A stretch of 64,000 nucleotides of DNA from JBBROS01 sp965213855 (GCA_965213855.1 CBDCAA010000011.1:620001-684000), one strand, 5' to 3'. Positions 35,135 through 44,272 are shown, counted from the stretch's first letter. Translations and numbers: made by a program. The notes: a model not told the origin generated them from the sequence alone.

Positions 35135-35997
35135 GCGGCCGCCGACGTCACGGCGGTGTCGCGCAGCAGGCCGATCAGGCGCCCGAGCGTCTCGCGCATG
35201 TCGCCGCGAGCGGTGACCATGTCGACGATGCCGTGCTCCAGCAGGTATTCGGCACGCTGGAAGCCGTCCGGCAGCGTCTCGCGGACGGTCTGTTCGATGA
35301 CCCGGGCGCCGGCGAATCCGATAAGGGCGCCGGGTTCGGCAATCTGGACATCGCCGAGCATGGCAAAGCTGGCGGTGACGCCGCCCGTGGTGGGGTCGGT
35401 CAGCACGGTGATCACGGGCAGCCCGGCGTCCTTCACCAGGCGGGTGGCGATGATGGTGCGCGGCATCTGCATCAGGCTGATCGCGCCTTCCTGCATGCGG
35501 GCGCCGCCGCTGGTGGTGAACACGACCAGGGCGGCCTGCTGCAGCACGGCCAGGCGCGCGGCGGCGACGATGGCCTCGCCCACGGCCGCGCCCATGCTGC
35601 CGGCCATGAACTCGAACGCCATCGCGGCAACGACCGCCCGCTGGCCGCCGATGGTGCCGTGGGCAACCAGGCACGCATCGTCGAGTCCGGTCGTTTCGCG
35701 GGCGTCCTTGACCCGGTCGGTGTAGCGCTTGGCGTCGCGGAACCGGAGCGGGTCCGGCGGCGCCTTCGGCAGCTCGATCCGGGTGTAGCCCTCATCCAGA
35801 GTGTAGCGCAGACGCTCGGCCGCCGTCGGCCGCATGTGGTGGCCGCAATTCTGGCAAACCTTCAGGGTGCGTTCGAGGTCTTTGGTGAACAGCATCTGCT
35901 GGCAGCTCGGGCACTGCACCCAGAGATTGTCCGGCACGTCACGCCGCCCGAGCAGGGTGCGGATCTTCGGCCGCACGAACTCGGCAAGCCAGCTCAT
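35131..35997 (-). CDS. accD: Acetyl-CoA carboxylase carboxyltransferase subunit beta
   Basis: A 288-residue subunit that works with AccA to move the carboxyl group from biotin to acetyl-CoA in the first step of fatty-acid synthesis. The zinc finger Cys29-x2-Cys32 and Cys48-x2-Cys51 is intact, and the carboxyltransferase core has TTSGGARMQEGAISLMQM and DPTTGGVTASFAMLGD with GFAGARVIEQTV. The ATG at 35997 overlaps the trpA stop by four bases (ATGA), coupling tryptophan and fatty-acid genes as in many Alphaproteobacteria. Confidence 0.96.
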   Translation of the reverse strand: MSWLAEFVRPKIRTLLGRRDVPDNLWVQCPSCQQMLFTKDLERTLKVCQNCGHHMRPTAAERLRYTLDEGYTRIELPKAPPDPLRFRDAKRYTDRVKDARETTGLDDACLVAHGTIGGQRAVVAAMAFEFMAGSMGAAVGEAIVAAARLAVLQQAALVVFTTSGGARMQEGAISLMQMPRTIIATRLVKDAGLPVITVLTDPTTGGVTASFAMLGDVQIAEPGALIGFAGARVIEQTVRETLPDGFQRAEYLLEHGIVDMVTARGDMRETLGRLIGLLRDTAVTSAAA

Positions 35998-36899
35998 CCC
36001 TCTCCCCTCTCTTGGACCAGGGCCGGATCCCACCTTTCACGCCCCCTGAACTCCCTGGAAGGGAGGGGAGGGGAGGATATGCGTGCCGCTCTTACAGCAT
36101 CGGCAAGCGACCGCACCTGGGCGAGCACCCGCTCGGCCGTGTCCGGTGCGGCGCGGCCGTCCGTGTCGAGGCTGGCGGCCAGCGTATCGATCAGCGCGGA
36201 CGCGACGACCGCGGCGTCGGCGACGCGGACGGCCTCGGCGGCCTGGGCCGGGGTGCGGATGCCGAAGCCGATGGCGACCGGGAGGCCGGTCACGGCGCGA
36301 ATGCGGGGCAGGGCGAGGGCCAGGCTCTCGGCAGTCGCGCTGCGCGTGCCAGTGATGCCGGTGATGCTGACGTAATAGACGAAGCCGGAACTGCCCTCGA
36401 GCACGATCGGCAGGCGGGCCTCGTCCGTGGTGGGCGCAACGAGGCGGATGATATCGAGCCCATGGGCGGCCGCGTGCGGCGCCACCATCGCCGCCTCCTC
36501 GGTCGGCAGGTCGACGATGATGAGTCCGTCGACACCGGCCTTGGCCGCATCGGCGCAGAATCGCTCGGCGCCATAGCTGGCGATGGGATTCAGGTAGCCC
36601 ATCAGGATGACCGGGGTATCGTGGTCATGCTGCCGAAATCCGGCGACCATTGCGAGGGTGCGGACCACCGTGGCGCCGGCCGCGAGCCCGCGCAGCGCGG
36701 CGGCCTGGATGGTGGGGCCGTCCGCCATCGGGTCGGTGAACGGCATGCCGATCTCGATCAGGTCCGCACCCGCGCCGGGCATGCCCTGGAGGATGGCCAT
36801 GCTGGTCGCGGCGTCGGGGTCGTAGGCCTCGAGGAAGGGAACCAGCGCGCCGCGGCCTTCTTGCTTCAGTGCGGCGAAGCGGGTGGCGATGCGGTTCAT
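35994..36899 (-). CDS. trpA: Tryptophan synthase alpha subunit with a repeat-derived C-terminal tail
   Basis: A 301-residue TIM-barrel enzyme that cleaves indole-glycerol phosphate. Catalytic Glu is in GADLIEIGMPFTDPMADGPT, catalytic Asp in DGLIIVDLPTEE, and the phosphate site in GFGIRTPAQ. Family members are about 265-280 residues; here the last ~30 (ISSPPLPSREFRGRERW and on) are not part of the fold. They are encoded by a GC-rich intergenic element with a CTCCCT-GGA-AGGGAG hairpin. The extended stop overlaps the accD ATG. Confidence 0.94.
   Translation of the reverse strand: MNRIATRFAALKQEGRGALVPFLEAYDPDAATSMAILQGMPGAGADLIEIGMPFTDPMADGPTIQAAALRGLAAGATVVRTLAMVAGFRQHDHDTPVILMGYLNPIASYGAERFCADAAKAGVDGLIIVDLPTEEAAMVAPHAAAHGLDIIRLVAPTTDEARLPIVLEGSSGFVYYVSITGITGTRSATAESLALALPRIRAVTGLPVAIGFGIRTPAQAAEAVRVADAAVVASALIDTLAASLDTDGRAAPDTAERVLAQVRSLADAVRAARISSPPLPSREFRGRERWDPALVQERGEG
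36051..36065. repeat. Small hairpin in the DNA of the trpA tail
   Basis: CTCCCT-GGA-AGGGAG is a perfect 6-bp stem within the sequence that extends TrpA beyond its usual end. It looks like a piece of an intergenic repeat read through in frame. Confidence 0.5.
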
Positions 36900-36926
36900 G
36901 GGTGGGCGCTCACACCCTCACCCCGG

Positions 36927-36950
36927 CCCTCTCCCGCAGGCGGGAGAGGG
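36927..36950. repeat. REP-like palindrome between trpB and trpA
   Basis: CCCTCTCCCGC-AG-GCGGGAGAGGG is a perfect 11-bp stem with a 2-base loop. It belongs to a dispersed intergenic palindrome type common in GC-rich proteobacteria; translated, its flank reads HPHPGPLPQAGEG. It may stabilise the trpB end of the transcript. Confidence 0.7.
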
Positions 36951-36960
36951 AGCAGCCATC

Positions 36961-38190
36961 TCACAGCTTCACCCCCAGGTGCTCGGCCACGGTGAAGATA
37001 TCTTTGTCGCCGCGGCCGCACATGTTCATCACGATCAGGCCGTCGCGGCCCAAGGCGGGGGCGAGTTTCTGGATGTGGGCGATGGCGTGGGCGGGTTCCA
37101 GCGCCGGGATGATGCCCTCGGTGCGGGTGCAAAGCTGGAACGCGTCCAGCGCCTCCTGGTCGGTCGCGGCCACGTATTCCACGCGGCCGATCTCGTGCAG
37201 CCAGCTGTGCTCCGGCCCGATCCCGGGATAGTCGAGCCCGGCACTGATGCTGTGCGCCTCGGTGATCTGCCCGTCCGCATCCTGCAGCAGGTAGGTCCTG
37301 TTGCCGTGCAGGATGCCCGGGCGCCCGCGGCTGAGGCTCGCCGCGGTCGCGTTGCTGTCGAGCCCGTGGCCCGCCGCCTCGACGCCCACCAGCCGGACCT
37401 CGGCGTCGTCGAGAAAGGGATGGAACAGCCCCATCGCGTTGCTGCCGCCGCCGATCGCCGCCACCAGCGCGTCCGGCAGGCGCCCCTCCGCCTCCTGGAT
37501 CTGCGCCCGCGCCTCGGTGCCGATGATGCTCTGGAAGTCGCGCACCATCGCCGGATACGGGTGCGGTCCGGCGACGGTGCCGATCAGGTAATAGGTGTCC
37601 TCGACGTTGGCGACCCAGTCGCGCATGGCCTCGTTCATCGCGTCCTTCAGCGTGCCGGCGCCGGACGTGACCGCGTTGATCTCGGCGCCGAGCAGCTTCA
37701 TCCGGAACACGTTCGGCTTCTGCCGCTCGACGTCGGTGGCGCCCATGTAGACGGTGCACGGCAGGCCGAACAGCGCGCAGACGGTGGCGGTCGCGACGCC
37801 GTGCTGCCCGGCGCCGGTTTCGGCGATGATCCGCGTCTTGCCCATGCGCCGCGCCAGCAGGATCTGGCCGATGCAGTTGTTGATCTTGTGCGACCCCGTG
37901 TGGTTCAGCTCGTCGCGCTTCATGTAGATGCGCGCGCCGCCGATCGCCGCCGTGAGGCGTTCGGCGAACCAGAGCGGGCTCGGGCGGCCCACGTAGTGCG
38001 TCAGCAGCCGGTCGATCTCGGCCTGGAACGCCGGGTCCCGCTTGGCGTCCTCATACGCCTGCTCGACGGCCAGGATCAGCGGCATCAGCGTCTCGGCCAC
38101 GAAGCGGCCGCCGAAGCCGCCGAACCGGCCCTGGGCGTCGGGGCCGGAGCGGAGCGAGTTCAGGCGATGGGTCGGCAGGATTTCGTTCAC
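36961..38190 (-). CDS. trpB: Tryptophan synthase beta subunit
   Basis: A 409-residue PLP enzyme that condenses indole with serine. The PLP lysine is in ELNHTGSHKINNCIGQ, the phosphate site is AAIGGGSNAMGLF, and AETGAGQHGVATATVCA is the conserved catalytic region. A GTG at 38190 with GGAG seven bases upstream is preferred over the earlier ATG. It heads trpB-trpA-accD-folC. The usual upstream gene trpF is not present here; a divergent CorA-type gene lies upstream instead. Confidence 0.95.
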   Translation of the reverse strand: MNEILPTHRLNSLRSGPDAQGRFGGFGGRFVAETLMPLILAVEQAYEDAKRDPAFQAEIDRLLTHYVGRPSPLWFAERLTAAIGGARIYMKRDELNHTGSHKINNCIGQILLARRMGKTRIIAETGAGQHGVATATVCALFGLPCTVYMGATDVERQKPNVFRMKLLGAEINAVTSGAGTLKDAMNEAMRDWVANVEDTYYLIGTVAGPHPYPAMVRDFQSIIGTEARAQIQEAEGRLPDALVAAIGGGSNAMGLFHPFLDDAEVRLVGVEAAGHGLDSNATAASLSRGRPGILHGNRTYLLQDADGQITEAHSISAGLDYPGIGPEHSWLHEIGRVEYVAATDQEALDAFQLCTRTEGIIPALEPAHAIAHIQKLAPALGRDGLIVMNMCGRGDKDIFTVAEHLGVKL

Positions 38191-38327
38191 AGGCAGCTCC
38201 AGATCGGGCCGCGGCGCGCCCGGCGCACCACGGCCGCCAGTGTTAGCGCAGGTGGCCGGGGCGGTCACGCCCTGTGCCTGTCAGTGCATCCAGGGTAGGT
38301 TCGCGCGGATCGGGCAGGGGGCGGCGA

Positions 38328-39305
38328 ATGCTGTTTGCGAACACGGGCGTGTCGGCCCGCACGGCGGTCGAGGCCGCGTCGCATGCGACCGAAATGGTCG
38401 AGGGCGCGATCTGGCTCGACCTGCTGGAGCCGAGCGAGGCGGAGCGATCGCTGGTCGAGCGGGCGACCGGGCTGCTGGTCCCGGCCATGGCCGACCTGGC
38501 CGAGATCGAGAGCAGCAGCCGGCTGAACGACGATGCCGGCGTGCTGTCGATGAGCATGTCGCTCAGCACGCTCGACGCCGAGGGCATGCCGCAGTCCCGG
38601 CCGATGGGGTTCGTGCTCACGGATCGCCGGCTGGTCACGGTGCGCTATGCGGACCTGCCGACCTTTGGACAGTTCGCGTCGCAACTGGCGGGCCACGGCG
38701 TCGCCCCGTGCAGCGTTGCTGTGTTCCTCGGGCTGCTGGAGGCGATGGTCGACCGCGTCGCCGACATCCTCGAAACCATCCGCACCGAGCTGGACGACAT
38801 CTCGCGCCTGGTGTTCCGGCCCGAGGTCCGTCGCACGCCGGCCCAGGCCGACCGGCAGCTCCGCACGACCTTGCGCGGCATCGGCCGGGCCGGGGACCGT
38901 CTGTCGAACCTGCGCGACACGCTGCTCGGCCTGCAGCGGATCGTGCAGTTCAGCGCCCAGCATGCCTCCACCTACGTGCCGGCCGAGGAACGGCCGCGCC
39001 TTAACACGCTGCAGCAGGATATCGCGTCGCTTGCGGATTACGACAAGCAGCTGTCGGACAAGGTGCAGTTCCTGCTCGATGCGACCTTGGGGTTCATCAA
39101 CATCGAGCAGAACAACAGCATCAAGATCCTGACCGTCGTCTCGATCGTCGGCGTGCCGCCCACCCTGGTCGCCAGCATCTACGGCATGAACTTCAAGAAC
39201 ATCCCGGAGCTGCAATGGGACTGGGGCTACCAGTACGGGCTGACGATGATCGTGCTGACCGCCGTCATCCCGCTGATCTGGTTCAAGGTGAAGGGGTGGA
39301 TTTGA
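38328..39305 (+). CDS. CorA-family divalent cation transporter (CorA/ZntB type)
   Basis: A 325-residue protein with a long soluble N-terminal domain, a long helix, and two C-terminal membrane helices. The first ends with the family signature YGMNF in IVGVPPTLVASIYGMNF; the second is YGLTMIVLTAVIPLIWF. CorA carries Mg2+ (or Co2+/Ni2+) into the cell, and ZntB relatives carry Zn2+; the sequence does not decide between them. The ATG at 38328 has AGGGGG upstream. Divergent from trpB. Confidence 0.9.
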   Translation: MLFANTGVSARTAVEAASHATEMVEGAIWLDLLEPSEAERSLVERATGLLVPAMADLAEIESSSRLNDDAGVLSMSMSLSTLDAEGMPQSRPMGFVLTDRRLVTVRYADLPTFGQFASQLAGHGVAPCSVAVFLGLLEAMVDRVADILETIRTELDDISRLVFRPEVRRTPAQADRQLRTTLRGIGRAGDRLSNLRDTLLGLQRIVQFSAQHASTYVPAEERPRLNTLQQDIASLADYDKQLSDKVQFLLDATLGFINIEQNNSIKILTVVSIVGVPPTLVASIYGMNFKNIPELQWDWGYQYGLTMIVLTAVIPLIWFKVKGWI

Positions 39306-39318
39306 GGTCCGGCACCGG

Positions 39319-40254
39319 TCACTGGCCCAGGAAATCACGCAGCGGCGCCAGCGACACCGCCGGCGCTTCCTCCTGCGGCACGTGTCCCTGCCCCGGCAGC
39401 ACGGCAAGGGTCGCGTGCGGGAGAGCGGCCAGGTAGTCCTGGGCGTTGGCGACGGGGATAAGCCGGTCCGCGTCGCCCCAAATCAGCAAGGTGGGCGCTT
39501 GGATCGTGCGCAGGAGCGGAACCGGGTCGGGCCAGGTGGTCTGCAGCATGCGGGACAGGATGGCGTCCCGGTCGCCGGGAACAAGCAGCATGTCGCGGTA
39601 GCGGGCCACGAGGGCCGGCGTGAGCTTCGCGGGATCGGCGTAGGACGCTTGCATGTTCATGCGCAGCACCGGCGTCGGCAGGACGTAGCGCATCATGCGG
39701 ATCGTGAACGGCAGGCCGGTCGGCGGCTTGCCGGTCTCGCCGGGCGGGCGGTAACCCGCCGGAGAGACAAGGACGAGCCGATCGACCCGGTCGGGGTGGG
39801 CGGCGGCGAAGCGCCACGCGATATTGCCGCCCATCGAATTGCCGACGAGGGTGGCGCGGGCAAGGCCGAAGCGGTCCATGAGCGCCGCGATGACGGCGAT
39901 GGCGCGCTCGTCACTGTAGTCGCCCGTTGGATCGGGGCCGGTCAGGCCGAAGCCGGGCACGTCGAGGCGGATCATCCGGTATCGGCTGTCGAGCGCTGCC
40001 GACCACGCGTCCCAGGTCTGCAGGCTGCTCGCGAAGCCATGAAGCATGATCAGGGCGGGCGCGTCACCCGGCGGCCCGGTATCCCGCACGTGCAAGCGGA
40101 GGCCGAGGACTTCGATGAACTGGGACGGCGGCTGGGCATACTGCGCCTCCAACGCGGCGCGGCTCTTGTCCGGGGTGTAGAGATACAGCGCGGCAGCGAG
40201 CAGCAGGACCAGAACGAGTGCGCCAACGATTGTGAGCAACGAGCGGGCTTTCAA
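39319..40254 (-). CDS. Membrane-anchored alpha/beta hydrolase
   Basis: A 311-residue hydrolase with an N-terminal membrane helix (LLTIVGALVLVLLLAAALYLY) that is probably uncleaved. The oxyanion/HG motif is MLHGFASSLQTW, the nucleophile elbow is GNSMGG, the acid is in LLIWGDADRLIP and the His is in LPGQGHVPQEE. The cap region is that of the haloalkane dehalogenase/epoxide-hydrolase-like group, but substrate cannot be told. It converges on the CorA-type gene with a gap of only 13 bases. Confidence 0.85.
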   Translation of the reverse strand: MKARSLLTIVGALVLVLLLAAALYLYTPDKSRAALEAQYAQPPSQFIEVLGLRLHVRDTGPPGDAPALIMLHGFASSLQTWDAWSAALDSRYRMIRLDVPGFGLTGPDPTGDYSDERAIAVIAALMDRFGLARATLVGNSMGGNIAWRFAAAHPDRVDRLVLVSPAGYRPPGETGKPPTGLPFTIRMMRYVLPTPVLRMNMQASYADPAKLTPALVARYRDMLLVPGDRDAILSRMLQTTWPDPVPLLRTIQAPTLLIWGDADRLIPVANAQDYLAALPHATLAVLPGQGHVPQEEAPAVSLAPLRDFLGQ

Positions 40255-40327
40255 CGTCTCACCTCAGGCCTGACCCGTGTCGCGCGTGCGGGAACAGACC
40301 GATCGTTCCGGTCCGCCCTGCGGCGCG

Positions 40328-40789
40328 TCAACCCTCGGGTGGGCCCATCGACTTGATCAGGTCGAACACGCGCTTGCGGACGGCCGGTTCGGTGATGCGG
40401 TAGTAGGCCCGGACCAGCTCCAGCGTCTCGCGGCGGTTCATCGCCTCGTCCGTGCCGAAGGCATCCTGCCGCTCGGCAAAGCCGCCGGCGGCGCGGGTCG
40501 CGTGCCCGTTGCCATGGATGCCCGCCAGCGCGTCGGGCATGTCGTCGAAGAAGAAGCTGATCGGCACATCCAACACGCGTGACAAGTCGAACAATCGAGA
40601 CGCGCCGACCCGGTTCGCGCCCCGCTCATATTTCTGCACCTGCTGGAAGGTGAGCCCGAGCGCCTCTCCCAGGCGTTCCTGCGACATGCCGAGCAACGTT
40701 CGCCGTAGCCGGATGCGACCACCGACGTGGGTGTCGATCGGGCTGGGGCGCGACTCCTTTTCGCCCGAGTCATTCACAACGATGGCCAC
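40328..40789 (-). CDS. XRE-family transcriptional regulator (alphaproteobacterial type)
   Basis: About 153 residues. The helix-turn-helix is GMSQERLGEALGLTFQQVQK followed by YERGANRVGASRLFDLSRVL, a stretch seen nearly unchanged across Alphaproteobacteria, and a C-terminal part with RRETLELVRAYYRITEP. The biological role of this family is mostly unknown. Two GTG starts are possible (40810 and 40789); the latter has GGGAG about 10 bases upstream. An AT-rich promoter region precedes it. Confidence 0.85.
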   Translation of the reverse strand: MAIVVNDSGEKESRPSPIDTHVGGRIRLRRTLLGMSQERLGEALGLTFQQVQKYERGANRVGASRLFDLSRVLDVPISFFFDDMPDALAGIHGNGHATRAAGGFAERQDAFGTDEAMNRRETLELVRAYYRITEPAVRKRVFDLIKSMGPPEG

Positions 40790-40830
40790 CTGACGCCGTC
40801 TCCCAAGCACTGCACGAGAAAGATGAACGA

Positions 40831-40860
40831 ATCATTAACGGCACAACCGCCAAGTGTCAA
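40831..40860 (-). promoter_or_regulatory. Housekeeping-type promoter of the XRE gene
   Basis: On the minus strand, a consensus TTGACA (40855-40860) and AATGAT (40831-40836) are separated by 18 bases, in a notably AT-rich patch. The start of transcription would be about 35 bases before the coding start. Confidence 0.55.
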
Positions 40861-40884
40861 TGTATCACAAAACCAAAGCTAATC

Positions 40885-42414
40885 TCAAATAATAGACACG
40901 TTGCCGGCCCGGTTTCGGCCGAAGGCCGAGGCCGCGACCAGCATCGACCCGAGCAGCCCGGGGATCACCAGGCCAAGCCGAGCAAAGGAGGTCGGCGGAC
41001 GCTTGCCCGGCAACGCCAGGGCAAGCTCTCCGGCAACGCCGATCGGCAACCGTCCAAGCTCCCGCCCCCAGGCGTCGAACCCCACTGAAATGCCCGTGTT
41101 CGCGGCCCGCATCACGGGCAGGCCTTCCTCCACGGCGCGCAGGCGGACGGACGCAAGATGCTGCCGCGGACCCGTGGAGTTGCCGAACCAGTTGTCGTTA
41201 GTGATGTTGACCAGCCAGTCCGGTCGGTCGGCCTCGTCGACGACCTGTCCCGGGTAGATCGCCTCGTAGCAGATCAGCCCGCCGAAAGGGGGCAACCCCG
41301 GCAGGCGCAGCGTCTTCGGCCCGGCCCCAAAGGCGAACACCCCGGGCACGATCTTGATCGACAGCGGCACCCAGCTCGGCGCGAATTCGCCAAACGGCAC
41401 CAGGTGCCACTTGTCGTACACGCCCTCCACGACGCCGTCCGCCGCCATTGCAACCAGGCTGTTGAAGGGTGCGTCGCCGCGCTGGGCGCCCGGGGCGAAG
41501 CGGAGGCTGCCGACGACGGTGCCGAGCGCCGGCCGCGCAGCCTCGGCGATCGCATCGCGCGCATTGCTGTCGGACGGCAGCAAGTAGATGCCTGCGCTCT
41601 CCGGCCAGATCACCACGCTCGGCTGCCCGTGGGCGCTGGCCACACCCTCTTGGGTCAACCGCAACTGCCGCTCGAACACTTCCTCCGCCGCTGCCCGGCT
41701 ATCGAGCGCTCCGTGCGCCGCATTGCCTTGTACCAGGACAGCGATCAGGCCGGGCGGCGCCGGCTGCGCCTCCTGCAGCCGGGCGACGCCTGCGGCACCC
41801 CATGCAAGCAGCCCCGCCGCAGCGCCCGCAACGCCACGCCAGCCGAGCGTCGGCATGGCCGCCAGCAGCACCGTCGCCAGGGTCAGTCCGGGTGTACCGA
41901 CCCAAGCCGCGGGCTGGATCATCACGTCCCCGACCGGCCCCGGGATCGTCCAAACGCTGCCCCACGGGTTCCAGGGGAACCCAGTCCCGATGAACTGCCG
42001 CGCAAGGTCGAACAGAACCCAGGCACCGCCGAGCATCGCGACCCGCCTCCAGCCCTCCGGCACCGCCCGCGCCAGCCAGCATGGCCCGGCGATGAACAGC
42101 GCCAGCAGCGCCGACAGGGCCGGGACCGCGAGGGGCACGAACCACCAATAGCGCGCCGACTCGAGCAGGATCGCCTCGGTGATCCAATACAAGCCGAACA
42201 GATGGTGCCCGAAGCCGAACCAGAACCCGAGCCGCGCCGCCGCCCATCGGCCCCGGGTGCGCCCGATCAGGCGCAACAGCAGCGGCACGGCAACGAACAG
42301 CACCGGCACGAGATGCACCGGCGGCAACGCAAGGGCGGAAAGCAGCCCCAACAGAAAGGCCTGCAATCCGGCGGCGCCAAGTAGCCGCCGGGCCCGGCCC
42401 GGCGGCCTCGCCAT
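40885..42414 (-). CDS. lnt: Apolipoprotein N-acyltransferase
   Basis: A 509-residue membrane enzyme that adds the third acyl chain to lipoproteins. The N-terminal half has about six membrane helices (FWFGFGHHLFGLYWITEA; FIGTGFPWNPWGSVW), and the nitrilase domain carries the triad Glu272 (WPESAG), Lys335 (YDKWHLVPFGE) and Cys382 (LICYEAIYPG), in line with the known E-K-C arrangement. The C-terminal helix LGLVIPGLLGSMLVAASAFG closes the protein. The ATG at 42414 comes 29 bases after the dehydrogenase stop. Confidence 0.95.
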   Translation of the reverse strand: MARPPGRARRLLGAAGLQAFLLGLLSALALPPVHLVPVLFVAVPLLLRLIGRTRGRWAAARLGFWFGFGHHLFGLYWITEAILLESARYWWFVPLAVPALSALLALFIAGPCWLARAVPEGWRRVAMLGGAWVLFDLARQFIGTGFPWNPWGSVWTIPGPVGDVMIQPAAWVGTPGLTLATVLLAAMPTLGWRGVAGAAAGLLAWGAAGVARLQEAQPAPPGLIAVLVQGNAAHGALDSRAAAEEVFERQLRLTQEGVASAHGQPSVVIWPESAGIYLLPSDSNARDAIAEAARPALGTVVGSLRFAPGAQRGDAPFNSLVAMAADGVVEGVYDKWHLVPFGEFAPSWVPLSIKIVPGVFAFGAGPKTLRLPGLPPFGGLICYEAIYPGQVVDEADRPDWLVNITNDNWFGNSTGPRQHLASVRLRAVEEGLPVMRAANTGISVGFDAWGRELGRLPIGVAGELALALPGKRPPTSFARLGLVIPGLLGSMLVAASAFGRNRAGNVSII

Positions 42415-42443
42415 TGCTCGTCGTTCGATCGGCAGGGCGACGT

Positions 42444-43391
42444 TCAAGCGCGGACCAAGCGCTCGGCCGGCACCGCTTCGTCCCGCAGCACGGCCGCGAT
42501 GCATTCCGCAGCCATCACGCCCATCGTCACCAGGCTGCCATCCGTAACACCCGCGACGTGCGGGGTCGCGAGCACCCGCTTGTGCCCGCGCAGCCGGTCG
42601 TCCAGCGCGGGCGGCTCCGTCTCGAACACGTCCAGCCCGGCGCCGGCGACGTGTCCGCCGTCCAACGCAGCGAGCAGAGCCGCTTCGTCGATCAGCCCGC
42701 CCCGCGCCGTGTTGACCACCATGGCGCCCGAGGGCAAGGCGGCCAGCGCGCCCGCGTCGACGATGTGCCGTGTGGCCGGCGTGAACGGCAGATGGAGCGA
42801 CAGCATGTCCGCGACCGGCCACAATGCGGTTGGCGTGGGTATGGAGTGCACGCCCTCGGCGACGACGCCGGCGGGGTCGTAGGCGTGCACAACCATCCCG
42901 AAGGCACCGGCCAGCCTTGCGACCGCCCGCCCGATCGCGCCGAAGCCGAGCAGCCCGAGCCGAAGCCCGGCCACGTCGCGCACCTTCGTCCCCGCCTCGC
43001 GCCAGCCGCCCGCGCCGACGTGGCGCGAGAGCGGCCCCAGATCCTTGGCGAGCGCCAGCACGACGGCCATCGTGTGCTCCGCCACCGCGCGAGTGTTGGA
43101 TCCAGGGGCGCGGGCCACGACGATGCCCCGCGCCGCCGCTGCCAGCAGATCGACATCCTCGACGCCGACCCCGTGCCTGGCCACGATCCGCAGAGCGGGG
43201 GCGGCGTCCATAGTGGCCGCGGTGACCGGGCCCTGCCGCGACAGGATCGCAACCGGGTTCAATCGCGCGGCCAACGCCGTGACCTCCTCAGCAGACGGGT
43301 AAGGCCGCATGTAGTGGAGCCGTCCGCCCGCCGCCTCGATCACCGCGACAGCCTCCGGCGCCAGCCGCGGCGCAGTCATGATCACGTCCAT
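42444..43391 (-). CDS. D-2-hydroxyacid dehydrogenase (phosphoglycerate-dehydrogenase-like)
   Basis: A 315-residue NAD-dependent enzyme. The NAD motif is LRLGLLGFGAIGRAVARLAG; the catalytic Arg is in NTARGGLIDEAALL, Glu in GLDVFETEPP, and His in ATPHVAGVTDGS. The substrate (phosphoglycerate, glyoxylate, hydroxypyruvate or other) is not decided; no ACT domain is present, so it is not full SerA. It starts five bases after the olsB stop and is followed by lnt. Confidence 0.88.
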   Translation of the reverse strand: MDVIMTAPRLAPEAVAVIEAAGGRLHYMRPYPSAEEVTALAARLNPVAILSRQGPVTAATMDAAPALRIVARHGVGVEDVDLLAAAARGIVVARAPGSNTRAVAEHTMAVVLALAKDLGPLSRHVGAGGWREAGTKVRDVAGLRLGLLGFGAIGRAVARLAGAFGMVVHAYDPAGVVAEGVHSIPTPTALWPVADMLSLHLPFTPATRHIVDAGALAALPSGAMVVNTARGGLIDEAALLAALDGGHVAGAGLDVFETEPPALDDRLRGHKRVLATPHVAGVTDGSLVTMGVMAAECIAAVLRDEAVPAERLVRA

Positions 43392-43396
43392 GCTGC

Positions 43397-44272
43397 CTAC
43401 AGCCGCGGGCTGCGCGGCTCGTCCTTGCGACTAGGGCCCGTCAGCTCGGCGCCCCCGCGTTCGTAGTGCTTGAGGTACTTCTCCGTCACCTGATCCGTCC
43501 GGACGATGATGGCGACGTCGATCGTGTTGAACTGCTCGTCGATCACGGCGCCGTCGCCGACGAAGCCGCCGACCCGCAGGTAGCCCTTGATCAGCGGCGG
43601 CAGCGACACCGGCTTCTGCGCGTCGACGGCGCCGGGCTTCAACCGCCGCATCTCCACGAACCGGTCCGGAAGCGCCCGCATCCGCAGCGCCGGAGGGGCG
43701 AGGTGGTGAGCGTGCAGAAACGACAGTTCCGTCGCCAATGCGTCCGGGTCTGTCCCGCCGAGGCTGGCGCAGCCGAACATGAGGTCGATCTGCTGCTCCG
43801 ACACGTAGGCCGCCAGGCCGCGCCACAGCAACTGCATCACGGCGCGGCCGCGATAGACGGCGTCGACGCAAGACCGCCCGAGTTCGAGCACCCGGCCGGG
43901 AAAGGCGTTGATCACCGAAAGATCGTACTCATGGGCCGAGTAGAATCCGCCGATCCGCGCCGCGCCCTCCGCCTGGATCATGCGGTAGGTCCCGACGACA
44001 CCGGCGGTGCCGGCGCCGAGGTCGTGATCGATGACCAGCAGGTGGTCGGCAACCGTATCGTAGGCGTCCACGTCGCGCCGGGTCGTCAGCGCATCCCCGG
44101 TCGGGTTTGCGCCCATCTCCTCGTAGAACACGCGGTATCGCAGCGCCTGGGCGGCGTCGACCTCCGCCGGGCTCCTGGCGATCCGGACGCCGAGGTTGCC
44201 GGCCCGCAGCTCCGGAAAGTGCCTGCCTTCTGCGAACGCCGATCGTGGTGTGCGAAGGCGGTGCAGGGTCAC
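43397..44272 (-). CDS. olsB: L-ornithine N-alpha-acyltransferase (ornithine lipid synthesis)
   Basis: A 291-residue GNAT-fold acyltransferase of the OlsB type. The start region (RIARSPAEVDAAQALRYRVF and FYEEMGA) and ELGRSCVDAVYRGRAVMQLL, FGCASLGGTDPD and PLIKGYLRVGGFVGDGAVID are the OlsB signature. It makes lyso-ornithine lipid from a 3-hydroxyacyl-ACP; OlsA, which completes ornithine lipid, is not in the window. The start is probably GTG at 44272, overlapping the fur stop (GTGA), so its translation may depend on fur. Confidence 0.9.
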   Translation of the reverse strand: MTLHRLRTPRSAFAEGRHFPELRAGNLGVRIARSPAEVDAAQALRYRVFYEEMGANPTGDALTTRRDVDAYDTVADHLLVIDHDLGAGTAGVVGTYRMIQAEGAARIGGFYSAHEYDLSVINAFPGRVLELGRSCVDAVYRGRAVMQLLWRGLAAYVSEQQIDLMFGCASLGGTDPDALATELSFLHAHHLAPPALRMRALPDRFVEMRRLKPGAVDAQKPVSLPPLIKGYLRVGGFVGDGAVIDEQFNTIDVAIIVRTDQVTEKYLKHYERGGAELTGPSRKDEPRSPRL

